Origin: Nereocystis luetkeana
Taxonomy: Eukaryota; Sar; Phaeophyceae; Laminariales; Laminariaceae
NCBI GenBank assembly: GCA_031213475.1
Contig: JARUPZ010000027.1
Coordinates: forward strand, 4,809,032 to 4,873,031
Reading direction: 5' to 3'
DNA: 64,000 nt
Of the stretch, positions 11,203-22,025 are shown piece after piece. The notes under the pieces are model-generated. The model searched no databases, had not been told where the DNA came from, and worked only from the letters and a program-made list of their open reading frames with translations. Numbering within the stretch: position 1 is the stretch's first letter; the number at the start of each line of letters is the position of its first letter. The translations under genes were made by a program, and so were the position numbers.

Positions 11203-13543
11203 CGAATATGATGATCGTGTGTGCGGGGGGGGGGAGGGGGGGGGGGGGGGGCGTGGTTTATGAGCACGAGTGTGACGTTCGTGGTATGTAAGTGAACGTA
11301 TATTTTATTCGTGGGATTGTGCGGTGTTTTTCTTACCGAGGGAGCGGGGCGAGTGGGGTGAGTGGCTATTGTGGGGAGGGGGGGCGGGGGGGGGGGGGGG
11401 TAGGGGAGGTAGGGGTTCCATCTCGCGCACTCGTAGTATCGTTTCGTTGTAGACATTATTTGTGATAAGTTCAGACGGTGTCGTGCGTGGCACACAGGCA
11501 GCCACAGCACCCCGACCGGCATGTGTTCTCATTGGGTTTTGATGCCTTCGGCGTCGATCATGAAGAGAAATTCGTTATGTAAGAGGGTGCAGGAGACCGG
11601 CTAGTAGGTGCCTGGTAAAAAATCTGTGTGTACAATGTGCCCACGGGTAAAAGGTAAAAGACTTGTGGTTGTATTACTTTCCATCTTGTTTTTTGTTCTA
11701 TACGACTGCGCATGTTGTGCGTAGGCAGCATGTAGCTCGCCTGCCCCCCCATACATAGGCAGTTCGCGTGGGAGTGTTCGATGTTGGTTTTGACTCGAAT
11801 GGCACTGCTTCGCTCATTGAAGAAAAACGTAACCTAGTTGTCGCAATCTCTTCTTATAGTTGATGTGTGAGGCGTTATTGGTGAGTAATTGTCGGTGGGA
11901 ACGGGGGAAGAAACGCGGGATTCACGAGAACGAAGGAATGTGAGGGAGAAAAAAATGATGTGAACAAGCGGCCACGCACTCCGGGTTTTTACAGTATGTA
12001 CGCCATCTTCTTTTTTTTTTCAGTGCGTAGCTCAGCTATATGTTTTTATAACGAGGAACAACGACCTTTCAGTGTGAAAGGTCTGAACCACGCAGGTTTT
12101 TTTTTTTTTTTTTGGTGTGCAGCTAAGCTATAGCTCTGCACCGGTGGCGTTTTTGGGGTTTTAACATTTGTCGGTTTCGAGGGTAGAAAGAGCTGCCGAA
12201 GTGATGCTATAATGCTATACAGGGACATCGGCCGGTTTTGTCCTTTTCCTCTCTTCATCCGTGGGCCGCGGTTGTAACGGGGGGCACTCTGCTTTTTTGG
12301 TTGGTCTCGAGGGGAGGGTCTTTTAGGTTGCATGACTAATCGCTATAGAGTGACCGGGGGGTACCTACGTATTCGGTGATAGATTGATGACGAAGTTTCT
12401 CTTCCTCTCCCTTGTTTTGAATTATGCTCGTATTGTGTACTATTAATGATACGCGTGAATTTATTACTACTACTACTATCGATATATATGCGGGGTTCTA
12501 TGAAGCGAGCGAAGGGATCGCGATGGAGGCGAAACAAAGAGGAGAGAAATAGCTGGCTCGGTAACGGCAGGAGTGAGAAACCGTGCACACAAATATTCAA
12601 TAGTGGTGCGTGCCCGGTTAGTGGGTTGTTTTTTGTTGTACGTGCGAAAGGGGCCGTTTATACTTACAAAAAATACTCGTTTTGGGTGTGTAAGTAATGA
12701 GTGCTTCCTTCTATTTTTTTCATTATTATTGTGTCAGGTTGGATTCCGACGTAACATATACCTAGCATAGCGCAGATTTCGGTGCGTGGACGAAGGTTCG
12801 TCTGTGGCTGACTCTGGCTGGGCAGAAGACGGACGACACGCTCCTGAAATAATGGAAGACGACAATAATAGAACGCTGCTAAAATGTGCTGTACGACGTA
12901 TAATGTCGTTGTTTGTTTCTTCGCGACTTTTCGGCATGCGTGCATGGTGGATTTGATTGCCTGCCTGACATGAGTTCAGCCAGATGATGGTGCGAACATC
13001 AATATTGTGCTTGCCATCCGACAATGTATGTGCAGTGTTACTCTAAAAAAATACTCAAGGAACAGAACTCTATACTCACTCGTACTAGGTATGTATGTAT
13101 ACGATGTCTTATCTACAATTTCCAATCCCACACTGCTAACTGCTGTAGCTTTTATATACCCGGCAGGAAGTATCCCTGGTAACGTTTCGTAGATAAGCAG
13201 CGCATTTTCCGCCGGAGGCTGTTGCAGTCGACTCGACGACGAGCCCGATGGGCACAGCGCATCGCGATCGTCTTGTTTTGCTTATTTGTTTGCTCTTTGG
13301 TCGCTTCCTCCATCAGATTCAGATGCATCCTCAACACCCCTCTGATTGATGTTTACGTGCGAGGGTGCCAGGGGTGTGTGTACCCCTCTATGGTACGAGC
13401 GAGTGACGTGAGTGCCCACCCACGATTCGCCCCTCCTATAATAATATCAACTTGGACGCTTCTCTTAATCCTCATCCTCGCAGAAAGGGAGGGCGAGTCG
13501 TCATGAAACCTTAAAAACAGTGAATGGCACATCAACTATTATT
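11203..13543. other. 3' flank of the CH gene, no gene seen
   Basis: Two G-rich tracts (11225-11252, 11383-11401), oligo-T runs and scattered AT-rich sequence. No coding exon, tRNA or clear terminator can be supported. A fragment of the (ATA)n-tailed retroelement lies near 13007. Confidence 0.5.
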
Positions 13544-14439
13544 CAGGGCTTTTCGCGGGTATGGTCAAACCTCACGGGTCGGATCGGGTCGGATCGGGTC
13601 AGACCCGCGATTTTTATTAGGCACGATGACTTGACCCGACCCGACCCGCGAGATTTGGAAAGCCTCCTGACCCGACCCGACCCGACCCGTGAGATTTGAA
13701 AATCTCCTGACCCGATCCGACCCGCGAGATTTCAAAAACTCCTGACCCGACCCGCCACCTTTGGATTGACCCGTGAGTCACGGGTTTCATTTGGGTCGGG
13801 TCACCTTGACCCGCGAAATCATTTATTTTGACCCGAAGGTTCGACCCGCGGATCTGGCCCGTGGGTCGGCATTTCAAAATCAATTTTTTAATGCTAATTT
13901 TGGGGCCCCTCAGCGATATGTATGACCTGGCTGTAGAAGGTATGAAGGGATGTGGGCATGCGTACATGATTTTGGCGGTGTTTTAATGTTTGAATATGAT
14001 ACCAAAGGAGTATTATTGAGTATTGGTACAAGAGAAGCCTTTGGGTAAGAGAGCGGGAAGTGATTCAAGTGTCGGATCCGCGAGCCGAAAAATGCACGGG
14101 TCCGACCCGCGGGTCAGTAGAAAACAACTCGCGGGTCATGCTGGCCCGACCCGCGAGTGACCCGCTTCTCGCGGGTCATGACCTGACCCGACCCGTGAGC
14201 TTTTCATCACCTTTGGACCCGACCCGACCCGACCCGACCCGTGAGATTTGAAATTTCCTTGACCCGACCTGACCCGACCTGACCCGACCCGCGAGATTTG
14301 AAAACCTCTTGACCCGGCCCGACCTGACCCGTGAGATTTTAAACATTTCCTGACCCGACCCCACCCGACCCGACCCGTGACATTTTGAACACCATGTGAC
14401 CCGACCCGCGGGTCGGGTCATGACCCGCGAAAAGCCCTG
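13544..14439. mobile_element. hAT-like non-autonomous element filled with GACCCG arrays
   Basis: The ends are inverted: CAGGGCTTTTCGCGGGT on the left and ACCCGCGAAAAGCCCTG on the right. The flanking octamers CTATTATT and CTATAATA agree at 6 of 8 positions, as expected for a decayed 8-bp duplication. The CAGGG start and 8-bp duplication are hAT hallmarks. The interior is a set of (GACCCG)n clusters punctuated by GAGATTTGAAA-type spacers. No transposase is present. Confidence 0.65.
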
Positions 14440-14448
14440 CTATAATAC

Positions 14449-14529
<81 letters not shown>

Positions 14530-14580
14530 GCTTGCCTTCTGACAATATAGCGTAGATGCCATTCCAATATAAACCGAATA
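14437..14580 (-). repeat. (ATT)n microsatellite as tail of an (ATA)n-tailed retroelement
   Basis: About 90 bp of ATT units directly abut GCTTGCCTTCTGACAATAT, the reversed terminal motif of the K family, so the array is the element's 3' tail in minus orientation. Confidence 0.6.
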
Positions 14581-14751
14581 TCCTTCGGTAAATCAGCAGT
14601 ATTCCTCATACACTTCTCTGCCAGCCGTTTCCCAATTTCCATTTGATATCTGCTGGTTTCACATGTAATGCAGCGCCAAAGATATGCGTTGCCGTGCTGG
14701 TGTCCCTGCCTACCTGGTACGGTATAGACATGTACTGTATAGATGTTGATG

Positions 14752-14864
14752 GGACTGCACTACTCCCGTTTTGGGGGACAAACCACTCAAATTCCAAGTA
14801 TCAACAATTTGCCCCTACGTAGCTATCTGTCCCCCAAATGGGACTGCAGTCCTCAAAGGGTTAA
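14752..14864. mobile_element. TTAA foldback MITE (family B), copy 6
   Basis: Arms ACTCCCGTTTTGGGGGACAA and CCCCCAAATGGGACTGCAGT; the right end is TTAA. There is a small insertion in the loop. Confidence 0.6.
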
Positions 14865-14954
14865 GGTTGGATGGAGGCATTCTTTTGAGTGGACCAGGTA
14901 TATACATAGATAGCTGCAAAAAAAACAGGTAAATACTGAATACGAATGAACAAC

Positions 14955-15200
14955 ACACACATCAGTTTTGATTTGTCGTATGATACTGCCGCGCTTTTGG
15001 TTCTGGAGAGCACTTCACTTTCTGTTATTACGGGGGGGCATAGTTAATAGGACCTATGCTATACCTAAAAAACTATATATTTAACGACTTTTACTAACAA
15101 TATTTGGTCCTATCAACTATGGTCCTCCGTAATAGTCTCTTTTTAGAACAACACTACACATTGATTGTCGGATGGCAAGCATAATGATAATAATGAACAC
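14955..15200 (+). mobile_element. (ATA)n-tailed retroelement (family K), split by a TA MITE
   Basis: Shares GATTTGTCGTATGATACTG, TTCTGGAGAG and the terminus TTGTCGGATGGCAAGC with copies at 20.6 and 33.4 kb. It ends in ATAATGATAATAATG. Confidence 0.6.
15028..15132. mobile_element. TA foldback MITE (family C), copy 2, with a paralogous empty site
   Basis: Inserted in the K element at TCTGT(TA)GTC. The K copy at 20.7 kb, read on the minus strand, carries the uninterrupted TCTGTTAGTC. This defines the element as TTACGG...CCGTAA with a TA duplication. Confidence 0.8.
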
Positions 15201-15567
15201 ATACCTGGTATGATACAAAGCTCTCTCTGTAGGTAGCAGCAGCAGCGACGAAATGACGTAAAACTTGGGCACGAGTAACAAACACGTTTCGTTTGTCGCC
15301 AAATAAGCCACCGATTTCGGCCCCGGGCACCCACGTACCTTACTTCGTTCGTGTGTGATGGTCCGGGGGGCTATTAAGGGCCACTCCTAACGAACAAAAA
15401 AAGTCACGATTCGTGAGATTTTTGTCGTGAATCGTGATTTTTTTGTCGTGAATCACGACAAAAAACACACGATTTATGACGCCAATTTTTTTTAGCTTTT
15501 CCCTAAAAAAACGCAAAATCACGATTCGTGATATTTGTCGTGTCTCCAATCACGCCTGATCGAGGCA

Positions 15568-15892
15568 CTACGCAACCCACGCGCACCAACGGTATCCGAA
15601 GGTCGGTATAGGGGCGTGGCAGACTCTGCTTCGTACGCTGCTTGTTGGCGGGCGGCTACCCAAAGACACCGCTGGGCGCGGGCCAGCGAGCAGGTTGTGG
15701 CCTCCAAATTTCGAGGAGGAGGAGCCACATCTTGAAGACAAACCCGAAAATGACCTGAGGATGTCATAGGCCAGGCCGGACAGAGACGCCCTGCGAGATG
15801 GAATGTCGCTAACCGGGCTTGGCCGACGGTCGATGAAATAGGAATCTGCTGAGATCACGGATAGCGGGACACTTTGTATCCCTGGACAGGTC
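15568..15892. other. Left internal part of the TIR unit, no gene recognised
   Basis: GC-rich, with open frames on both strands but no recognisable domain. It lies between the palindrome-rich TIR and the LTR-like segment. Confidence 0.4.
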
Positions 15893-16122
15893 TGCTTATT
15901 AACCCGGTACTCGTTGGTGCTCACGTTGAGGTTCGCTTAGAGATAGAAGAGTAGCTTTATTCCTTTCGTGCACGACGGAGACTGAGACCACGCTCGTTCC
16001 TCTCTGGAAAACCCCTGGTTTTCCACCTAAGATACACCTTCCAAGTACTACAAGTACGATCCCAGTGCCAGAACCCAGGTAATTACCGGGCTTTCAACCT
16101 CATACAAAGCAGTATCATAACA
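15893..16122 (-). repeat. Candidate LTR (3' LTR of the gypsy remnant)
   Basis: Read on the minus strand it starts TGTTATGATACTG and ends TTAATAAGCA, the TG...CA form of LTRs. A poly(A) signal-like AATAAA lies inside. No second copy is present, so the LTR call rests on termini and position only. Confidence 0.4.
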
Positions 16123-16748
16123 CTAGCCCACTCTGATGAGCCGTATATATATGCAGAAATATGGGAAATTAATGGAAACCCCGATTCCACAAACTAGAAC
16201 ATGAGTCGAAGATGCGGCTCCTCAAAACCCATTCCCACACCTCTGAACGGCAAGGCAACGGAGCCGGCAAAGTACGTAAAAAAAAATGAATGGAGGACGT
16301 TGCCTCTAGGGGCAGGAGGAAATCGTCAACGAAAAATCATCGCCATGTCACCCGCGACGGGGGGGGCGAGGAAGATGCAGGGAAAAGTGAAAAGTGAATA
16401 TAAAACAAAAATGAGAAGAAAAAACAACACGGAATATGTCAAGAAACACCGAAAACCCAGCCTACAACTAACTCAGGAAACGTGTCCTGTGCCACAAATG
16501 AGTGACCCGATTACCCAGACCAGCCCCGACACTGAGCAGGGAGGGTAGGCAGGACAGAATACGCGAAAACCATCCCCAACCAAGCCCAAGAACACAAACA
16601 AACAAACAAACAAACAACCCAGGAAACACACCTGCCAGAAAAAACCCCGACCCGAAAACTCGGAAAACGTCAACAAGTTGAAAAACCACCCCCCAGAGTC
16701 CAGGAACACGACAAGCAAAACATATCGAGAACAGCCGAGAAGCGAAAG

Positions 16749-17334
16749 TCAGCTATCCACGGCGGCGCCTCGAGATTCGTCTACGTTACGCTGGACCCCC
16801 CGTGCAAATGCGCTAGCCAAGTGAATATGTAGACACCAAGAGCCTCGCACAGCTCTCGTCGAAGTCGTGTAGCGCGCCGGAGAAAGAGGAAGCTTGATCG
16901 GTCCCGGGTCGTCCAAAAATCGAACCAAATATACTCCATCCATGGGCGTAGTCGCGCTGATTTCCCCGAGCCACCACAGACCGTCGTCGCCCTTGTACCA
17001 AAAATGGGCCCCGTTGGGAAGCACGGTGTTGCAGTATCGGCGGAGCCAGTCGGCGTGCGAGACGCAGCCATAGCCGGGTGCCAGAAACCGCTCGCCGTTA
17101 CTCCGAGAGAGCTCCCGTTGTGCCGCGTCGATGCTCATTCGGCGGTCCAGGCGGTTGGTTTTGGCGATGCTGCGGGGTGCCGGCCCAGTAGCGCAAAATT
17201 GCGTGGCGAGAAAGCTGAAGGTCCATTTCCCGTTCCCAGGATGGACGGGAGAGTCCTGTCCAGTGCGTCTCGTGCATCACCGCTATGGCGCCAATTCGAC
17301 CTTGAACCGATTGGTGTACGGTAATCTTTTCCAC
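16749..17334 (-). pseudogene. Ty3/gypsy pol C-terminus with chromodomain-like segment (frameshifted)
   Basis: Two overlapping frames continue the polyprotein. 17334-17098 has GLSRPSWEREMDLQLSRHAI followed by LRYW, a chromodomain-like W-E-E-L/I-W pattern. 17138-16749 has FWYKGDDGLWWLGEIS and LVRFLDDPGP, typical of gypsy integrase tails. The frame changes near 17100-17150 and again near 17330, so the gene is broken. Confidence 0.6.
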
Positions 17335-18868
17335 TTCGATTCGGTGAAAACGTGTCGAGACGTCGTCCTGGGTGACGTGGTGCGGGGGAGATTTCCTTGT
17401 AAAAGTTGTTGAGCACGTGCTGCGTCAACCCCGCTGGCAAATACTCCGGCATGTCGCCACGGTCGTGGGGGTTGGCACAGGGCTTGCAGCGTTGGACTGA
17501 AACGCGCCGACGAGCATCCGCGCCGGGCATATCGGAGGGAAGATCCAAATGCAGGGGCTTTGCCCCAAGAGGAGATCCGTCCGGGGTGTCCGCTGCCGAG
17601 CAGGGGCCAACTGCGAGAACTTTGAGGGGCCTGTCCAGTTGAGTGAGTTTGGCCTTGAGGACCTTGGCGTCCGTGTCGGGCTTTGCGCCCTGGTGGATGG
17701 TGGCCGCCGTATTGTACACCCACGCCCGGCCGCCAACGTCAGGTTTGGGGACCGGACGCAGAGCGTCGGAGAGGGCGGAGTTGTGGCGGTTCACGCGGGC
17801 AAAAGTGAGGGCGTGGTCTTCGCGAACGATACCGGATGCGCGCTGCTGGCGGTCCGTCGCCAAGTCGCAATAGGCGAGGTGGTCGCGGGCCAAGCTTTGG
17901 TGGCCGGCGATGCCAGTACGCTCGAAAATCGTGAGGGGGAGGCGTGGCAGCCGACCCATATGTACCCCGTTGGGAGCCAAACCCGTGGCGGCACTGACCG
18001 AATTGTTGTACGCAAATTCGACATGAGGGAGCTGTTCACCCCAGTTGTTTTGGAGCTCGTTGACGACCGTTGCCAGCATCTGGGCCATCGTGTGGCTTAC
18101 ACGTTCCACCCCACCGTTGCCGTGTGGGTGGTAGGAGCTGGTGGCAATTTTTCGAACCCCGAGAAGCTGATATACGGCGTGCGAAAGCTTGGAGCAGAAC
18201 TGGAGGCCGTTGTCCGAGAGGATGCTGCGCGGGAACCCCCAGAGAGGAATATACCGGTTGATGAGAATGTTAGCCGTGCCCTCAGCGGTGAGCTCTGCCG
18301 CAGTGACGGCGTACTTGTCGGCTCGGCGGCTGAAACGATCAGAGAAAAGCAAGATGCAGGAATTTCCTCTAGGCGTCACCGGGAGGGGGCCGAAATAGTC
18401 GATGCTGACGGCGATGCCGGGCCCTTCTGACAAGGGCAATGAGATGATGGGCCACCGGACCGTCTGCCGCGACGTTTTCCGTGCTTGGCACTTCAAGCAG
18501 TTGCGTAACTACCACCGGGTGCAGATGCTCATACCGATCCACCAGTAGAAACGTTCGAGCGTACGTAGGGTGCGCGCGGTTCCTAGGTGGCAGGAAGCCG
18601 TGGAATGGCACGCCTGCATGACCCAGGGGCGCATGAGTAGCGGCACATAAATGCGAATAGGCTCGTAAAAAAACAGGCCGTCCGACCCACCGGGCGTTGC
18701 GCGTCTGACGCAAGGGGGGGGACGGCTGCCGGACGAGTAGAACGGTGCCCGCGTCAGTGGTTTGCAAACGGCCTTTGATAGCCAGCTCCTGAACCTCCGA
18801 AAAAGGAGGGCGCTGGTGGGAAGGGAAGCACGACAAAAAGTTGGCTGGCAAAACTTCCGGCCGGCCAA
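17335..18868 (-). pseudogene. Ty3/gypsy integrase (H2C2 zinc finger and DDE core), broken
   Basis: The minus frame 18868-18509 and 18496-17135 is one frame interrupted by a TAG at 18509-18511. Zinc-finger residues are seen as HSTASCH and, after the stop, CLKC. The catalytic triad is visible as the D of VSIDYFGP, the D of ILSDNGLQF and the E of GGVERV, with gypsy-type spacing. The protein would insert retroelement cDNA. Reverse transcriptase and RNase H, expected upstream, are absent. The in-frame stop and downstream frameshifts make this copy inactive. Confidence 0.8.
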
Positions 18869-19952
18869 GGGCTATGTAGCGCATGGCGGCGTTGCACGCG
18901 GGCTCGGCCTGTTGTTCCCGAGCCCAACCGGTGTGCGAATAGCGCGCTGCAGAATCACCGAACTGAAATTCGGTAGCTATGCCGAGGGCATCCAAGTCAT
19001 TCGTGGGGACGGGCGGTGCGTCAGTTGACAGCGGAAGCCGTAAAAGAGGGGTTCCCACGGGCTCGGCGCGGTCGCGTTCGGACGGGATGGGTACCGTCGG
19101 GACCAACGAAGCGGCAGGAGCTGGTGCCAAAACGACTGGTGCGGGAGGTCGCGGCCGTGGGGCTCGCGGCGGGGTGATAGCACGCCGGGCTAATGGTCTA
19201 GAGGCCCCGCCGGGCCCGAAGCCATAATCAACAGCAGGCGGCGCGGAGCCAAATGTGGCGGCTGTTCGCCGGCGTGTCCGAGTGGAGATGCGGCCCGAAG
19301 GCGACAAAATATTCAGAGGCGCCAGGTTGCCAGGCGATGATGGGGCAGACGCGGCCGGATCAGTGATCACGGCGGAATGTTCTCCCTGTAAAGTGCTCGT
19401 CGGGGGAGGAGCGCGCTGAGCGACATTCGTCGCCGCAGCGGGGGCTGCTGCAGATCCCTGGCCTGAAGGGGCAGACGCGGCCGGAGCAGTGCTCACGGCG
19501 GAATCTTCTCCCTGCAAAGTGCTCGTCGAGGGAGGAGCGCGCTGGGCGACAATCGTCGCTGCAGCGGGGGCGCCGGCAAAGCCCAGGTCCGAAGGAGCAG
19601 ACGCGGCCGGAGCAGTGCTCACGGCGGGATCTTCTCCCTGTAAAATGCTCGTCGGGGGAGGAGCGCGCTGGGCGACAATCGTCGCCGCAGCGGTGGCTTT
19701 TACAGAGCCCTGGTCGCCCCCGGGGGGTACGACAAAAACCGAAGCGAAAGCGGCGTCGGCGGCGGGTGAAAAAATCCGCAGACCAGGACGGCGCTCGACG
19801 GTGGTGACGGAAGCAGATACACGAGCGACGAATCTCCCCAGAGGAGCAGAGAGGCCGTTAATCCTCATACGTGGCCCGTTTGCGCGAAAATCGCGAAAAT
19901 CCGAAGAGGTGGAAGGCAGCCCACCCAAGACGGCACTTTCGGTGCGGGGCAC
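18869..19952 (-). pseudogene. Gypsy-associated Pro/Ala-rich region with 42-aa tandem repeats
   Basis: An open minus frame of about 360 codons precedes the integrase. It holds three tandem copies of a 126-bp (42-aa) unit (VAQRAPPPTSTLQGED core; repeat period marked at 19348, 19474 and 19600). Then come PRPRPPAP-type sequence and a segment (AREQQAEPACNAAMRYIALG) of the kind found just before gypsy integrase zinc fingers. It stands where RT and RNase H would be expected. Shift into the integrase frame needs a frame change near 18700-18860. Confidence 0.5.
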
Positions 19953-20634
19953 CAGCCCACCCGAACCTACACCGGGGGTCGGGGAAGAGCGAGTGCGAGG
20001 CTGGGTCAGGCCTCGGCCCGTGATTGGAATATACCACGGGCCGGGCCAGGCGCGGTCGGCCCGGCTCGGCCTGGCCGTACCCCCCTAACGAGAGTTGGCT
20101 CCGCCCGCAAAAACCGTTGGGTTTGAAATATCGGAATTTGTACAATTTGAAAATATCACGAAACGTGACGTTTTTCGGCCTTTTTCGTTAGAACTGAAAT
20201 GTCAGGGATCGTGATCTTTGGGCGTGCCAAAAAGTGACGAATCGTGTTTTTTTTTCAGTTCGTTAGGAACTACCCTAAGTACTAAGATTAATTGGTGGTC
20301 GGCGTTAGGTGTCCGTATTATGTGGATGGATGATGGGTGGAACGCACAAAATTACCCGTATTTTTTTTTAGTGATGATTCGATCAGACCGTTCTAGACCC
20401 GGCGGACATTACAGACGGACACATTCGAAGCTTCCGTCTCAGGGGCCTTCTTACTTGACACCACCAGGTGACTGTGCTGCTGCTGTATTGTGTCGCTCTT
20501 CTCCTTGGTGTGTAACTGGCCTTGCTCGTATATATAATTTATTTGAAAGACCCGGTCAGTGCTTCTTCTGCAGCTGAGCTGCTCAGTTGTGTCCTGCACC
20601 CAGCTGGGTTGGCACAAGTAAGACTCTATACTTG

Positions 20635-20835
20635 TACTACTATTGTTATTATTATGCTTGCCATCCGACAATGTGTAGTGTTGTTCTAATAAACGACTAA
20701 CAGAAAGTGAAGAACTCTCCAGAACAAAAGCGCGACAGTATCCTACGACAAATCAGAACTGAAGTGACGCTCGTGAAGACTACTACTACTACAACCAACA
20801 TCCCTCCATCTCGTCCACCAAAAAACGACCACTAC
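20635..20835 (-). mobile_element. (ATA)n-tailed retroelement (family K), copy 4
   Basis: Minus orientation: (ATT)-type tail, then GCTTGCCATCCGACAATGTG. It carries the empty site for the TA MITE found at 15.0 kb. Confidence 0.65.
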
Positions 20836-20974
20836 TGTTTGTTGTAAGTGGCAATATTAACAGTAGTAACTTGTGACTCTCTGCTTGTATTTTAGACTTT
20901 TTTTGCAGTTGTACAGAAGCTTGTATGTGCAGAGAGAGGACTGGCAACAGCACTGCTGCAGCAGTATCATACTA

Positions 20975-21077
20975 TTACGGGGGACCACAGTTAATAGGAC
21001 CTATCGTGTACGTAAAAACCTATATATAACCATTTTTACCTACAATGTTTGGTCCTATTAACTATGGTCCCCCGGTA
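20975..21077. mobile_element. TA foldback MITE (family C), copy 3
   Basis: TTACGGGGGACC...GGTCCCCCGGTA, flanked by TA on both sides. Confidence 0.7.
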
Positions 21078-21599
21078 TATACTGCTGTACCACACACACA
21101 TATTCGTACCAGGTTAATACCACTCTTACGCGTTGTGATCGCTTTTGTGTGTGTTATTTGAGCTATTGATGAACGACATAATCGCAGCAGTGCAGAGCAA
21201 GAACCAGGCAGCGTAGTCTGTCGTTGTCGTCGTGAAGCATGTGATACGTACCTCGTGTACGACAGCTGTTGTTGGGTACATCTCACAGCGGTACGATCCT
21301 CCTGCCATTTGTTTATATCCTCTTCTCGCAGCTCGGCCTTTGGCCTTTGAACGTTGGACTTTTATGAAAAAAAAAATGTATGAAAAAATGATCTTGTCCC
21401 CCTTCCCCTGTTCAACTAACGCCTGCTCACCGAGGAGTTCTTTCTACGGACGATGATGACGCGTTCGTATACGCAACCAGCGCGTAAGGCACGCCTAGCT
21501 CATTCTCCCTCCGATCGCCAGTAACCATCGCCAGGAGCCAAAGCTCGGACGCTGTCTCCTCTGGAAAGATCCCGACATACCGCTAGGTCCATTGCAAGG
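21078..21599. other. 5' flank of the desaturase gene
   Basis: About 520 bp of unique-looking sequence between a MITE and the desaturase start codon. It should hold the promoter and 5' UTR, but no TATA box or other core element can be assigned with confidence. Confidence 0.35.
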
Positions 21600-22025
21600 A
21601 TGAAGGGCACCGTCGCTGCGACGGCCTCGGCCGTGGTGACCCTGTGTTCGTGCGGAACAAACGCGTTTACCACCCACTCGTCCTTTTCTGCGGCCGCGCG
21701 TTTCGCTTCGCCTGCAACATCAGCAGCGCGCGGCGCCAGCGTACGAACGGTACGACCACGGTTAAACATGGCCGTGGCCCTGCCCCCTTCAGTGGCTGTG
21801 GGAGGACCGTCGCCGGTGACGATCGATATGGAGGGCGTGCTTCTCAGTGGGTTGAATGGGTTGGCGCTCCAGGAGAAGACCTTCCCGTCGAAGCGCGAAG
21901 TAATGGACGTTATCCCGAAGCACTGCTTCGTGAAGGACACGCTTCGATCGTTCAAGTACGCCGTGATCTCGTGCGCCATCACCCTCTCCATGGGCGCTCT
22001 CGCGGCGGTGTTCATCCCTCTCAAG
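21600..22025 (+). CDS. Desaturase exon 1 (leader and N-terminus)
   Basis: Starts at ATG 21600. Encodes the signal peptide, the AF cleavage motif, the transit-like region and the first membrane segment (YAVISCAITLSMGALAAVF). The donor is GTGCGA after Lys142. Confidence 0.8.

Larger units (their letters stand above)
15378..20275. mobile_element. 4.9-kb TIR-bounded unit carrying a gypsy integrase remnant
   Basis: Left end GGGCCACTCCTAACGAAC and right end (reversed) GGGTAGTTCCTAACGAAC share about 40 bp of inverted repeat, including an A run and CACGATTCGT. Both outer flanks are TAA. A 3-bp TAA duplication with GGG termini fits PIF/Harbinger elements. No Harbinger DDE protein is seen inside. Instead there is minus-strand Ty3/gypsy integrase coding and one LTR-like segment. 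Either a gypsy copy decayed inside a Harbinger-type element, or the unit moves as an integrase-bearing DNA element. Confidence 0.55.

Noticed and set aside
13560..14435. Possible CRISPR-like or satellite array (GACCCG)
   Set aside because: No regular repeat-spacer structure; the inverted CAGGG ends show a transposon.
17549..18430. 293-codon plus-strand ORF over the gypsy integrase
   Set aside because: It is antisense to a clear integrase with catalytic residues.
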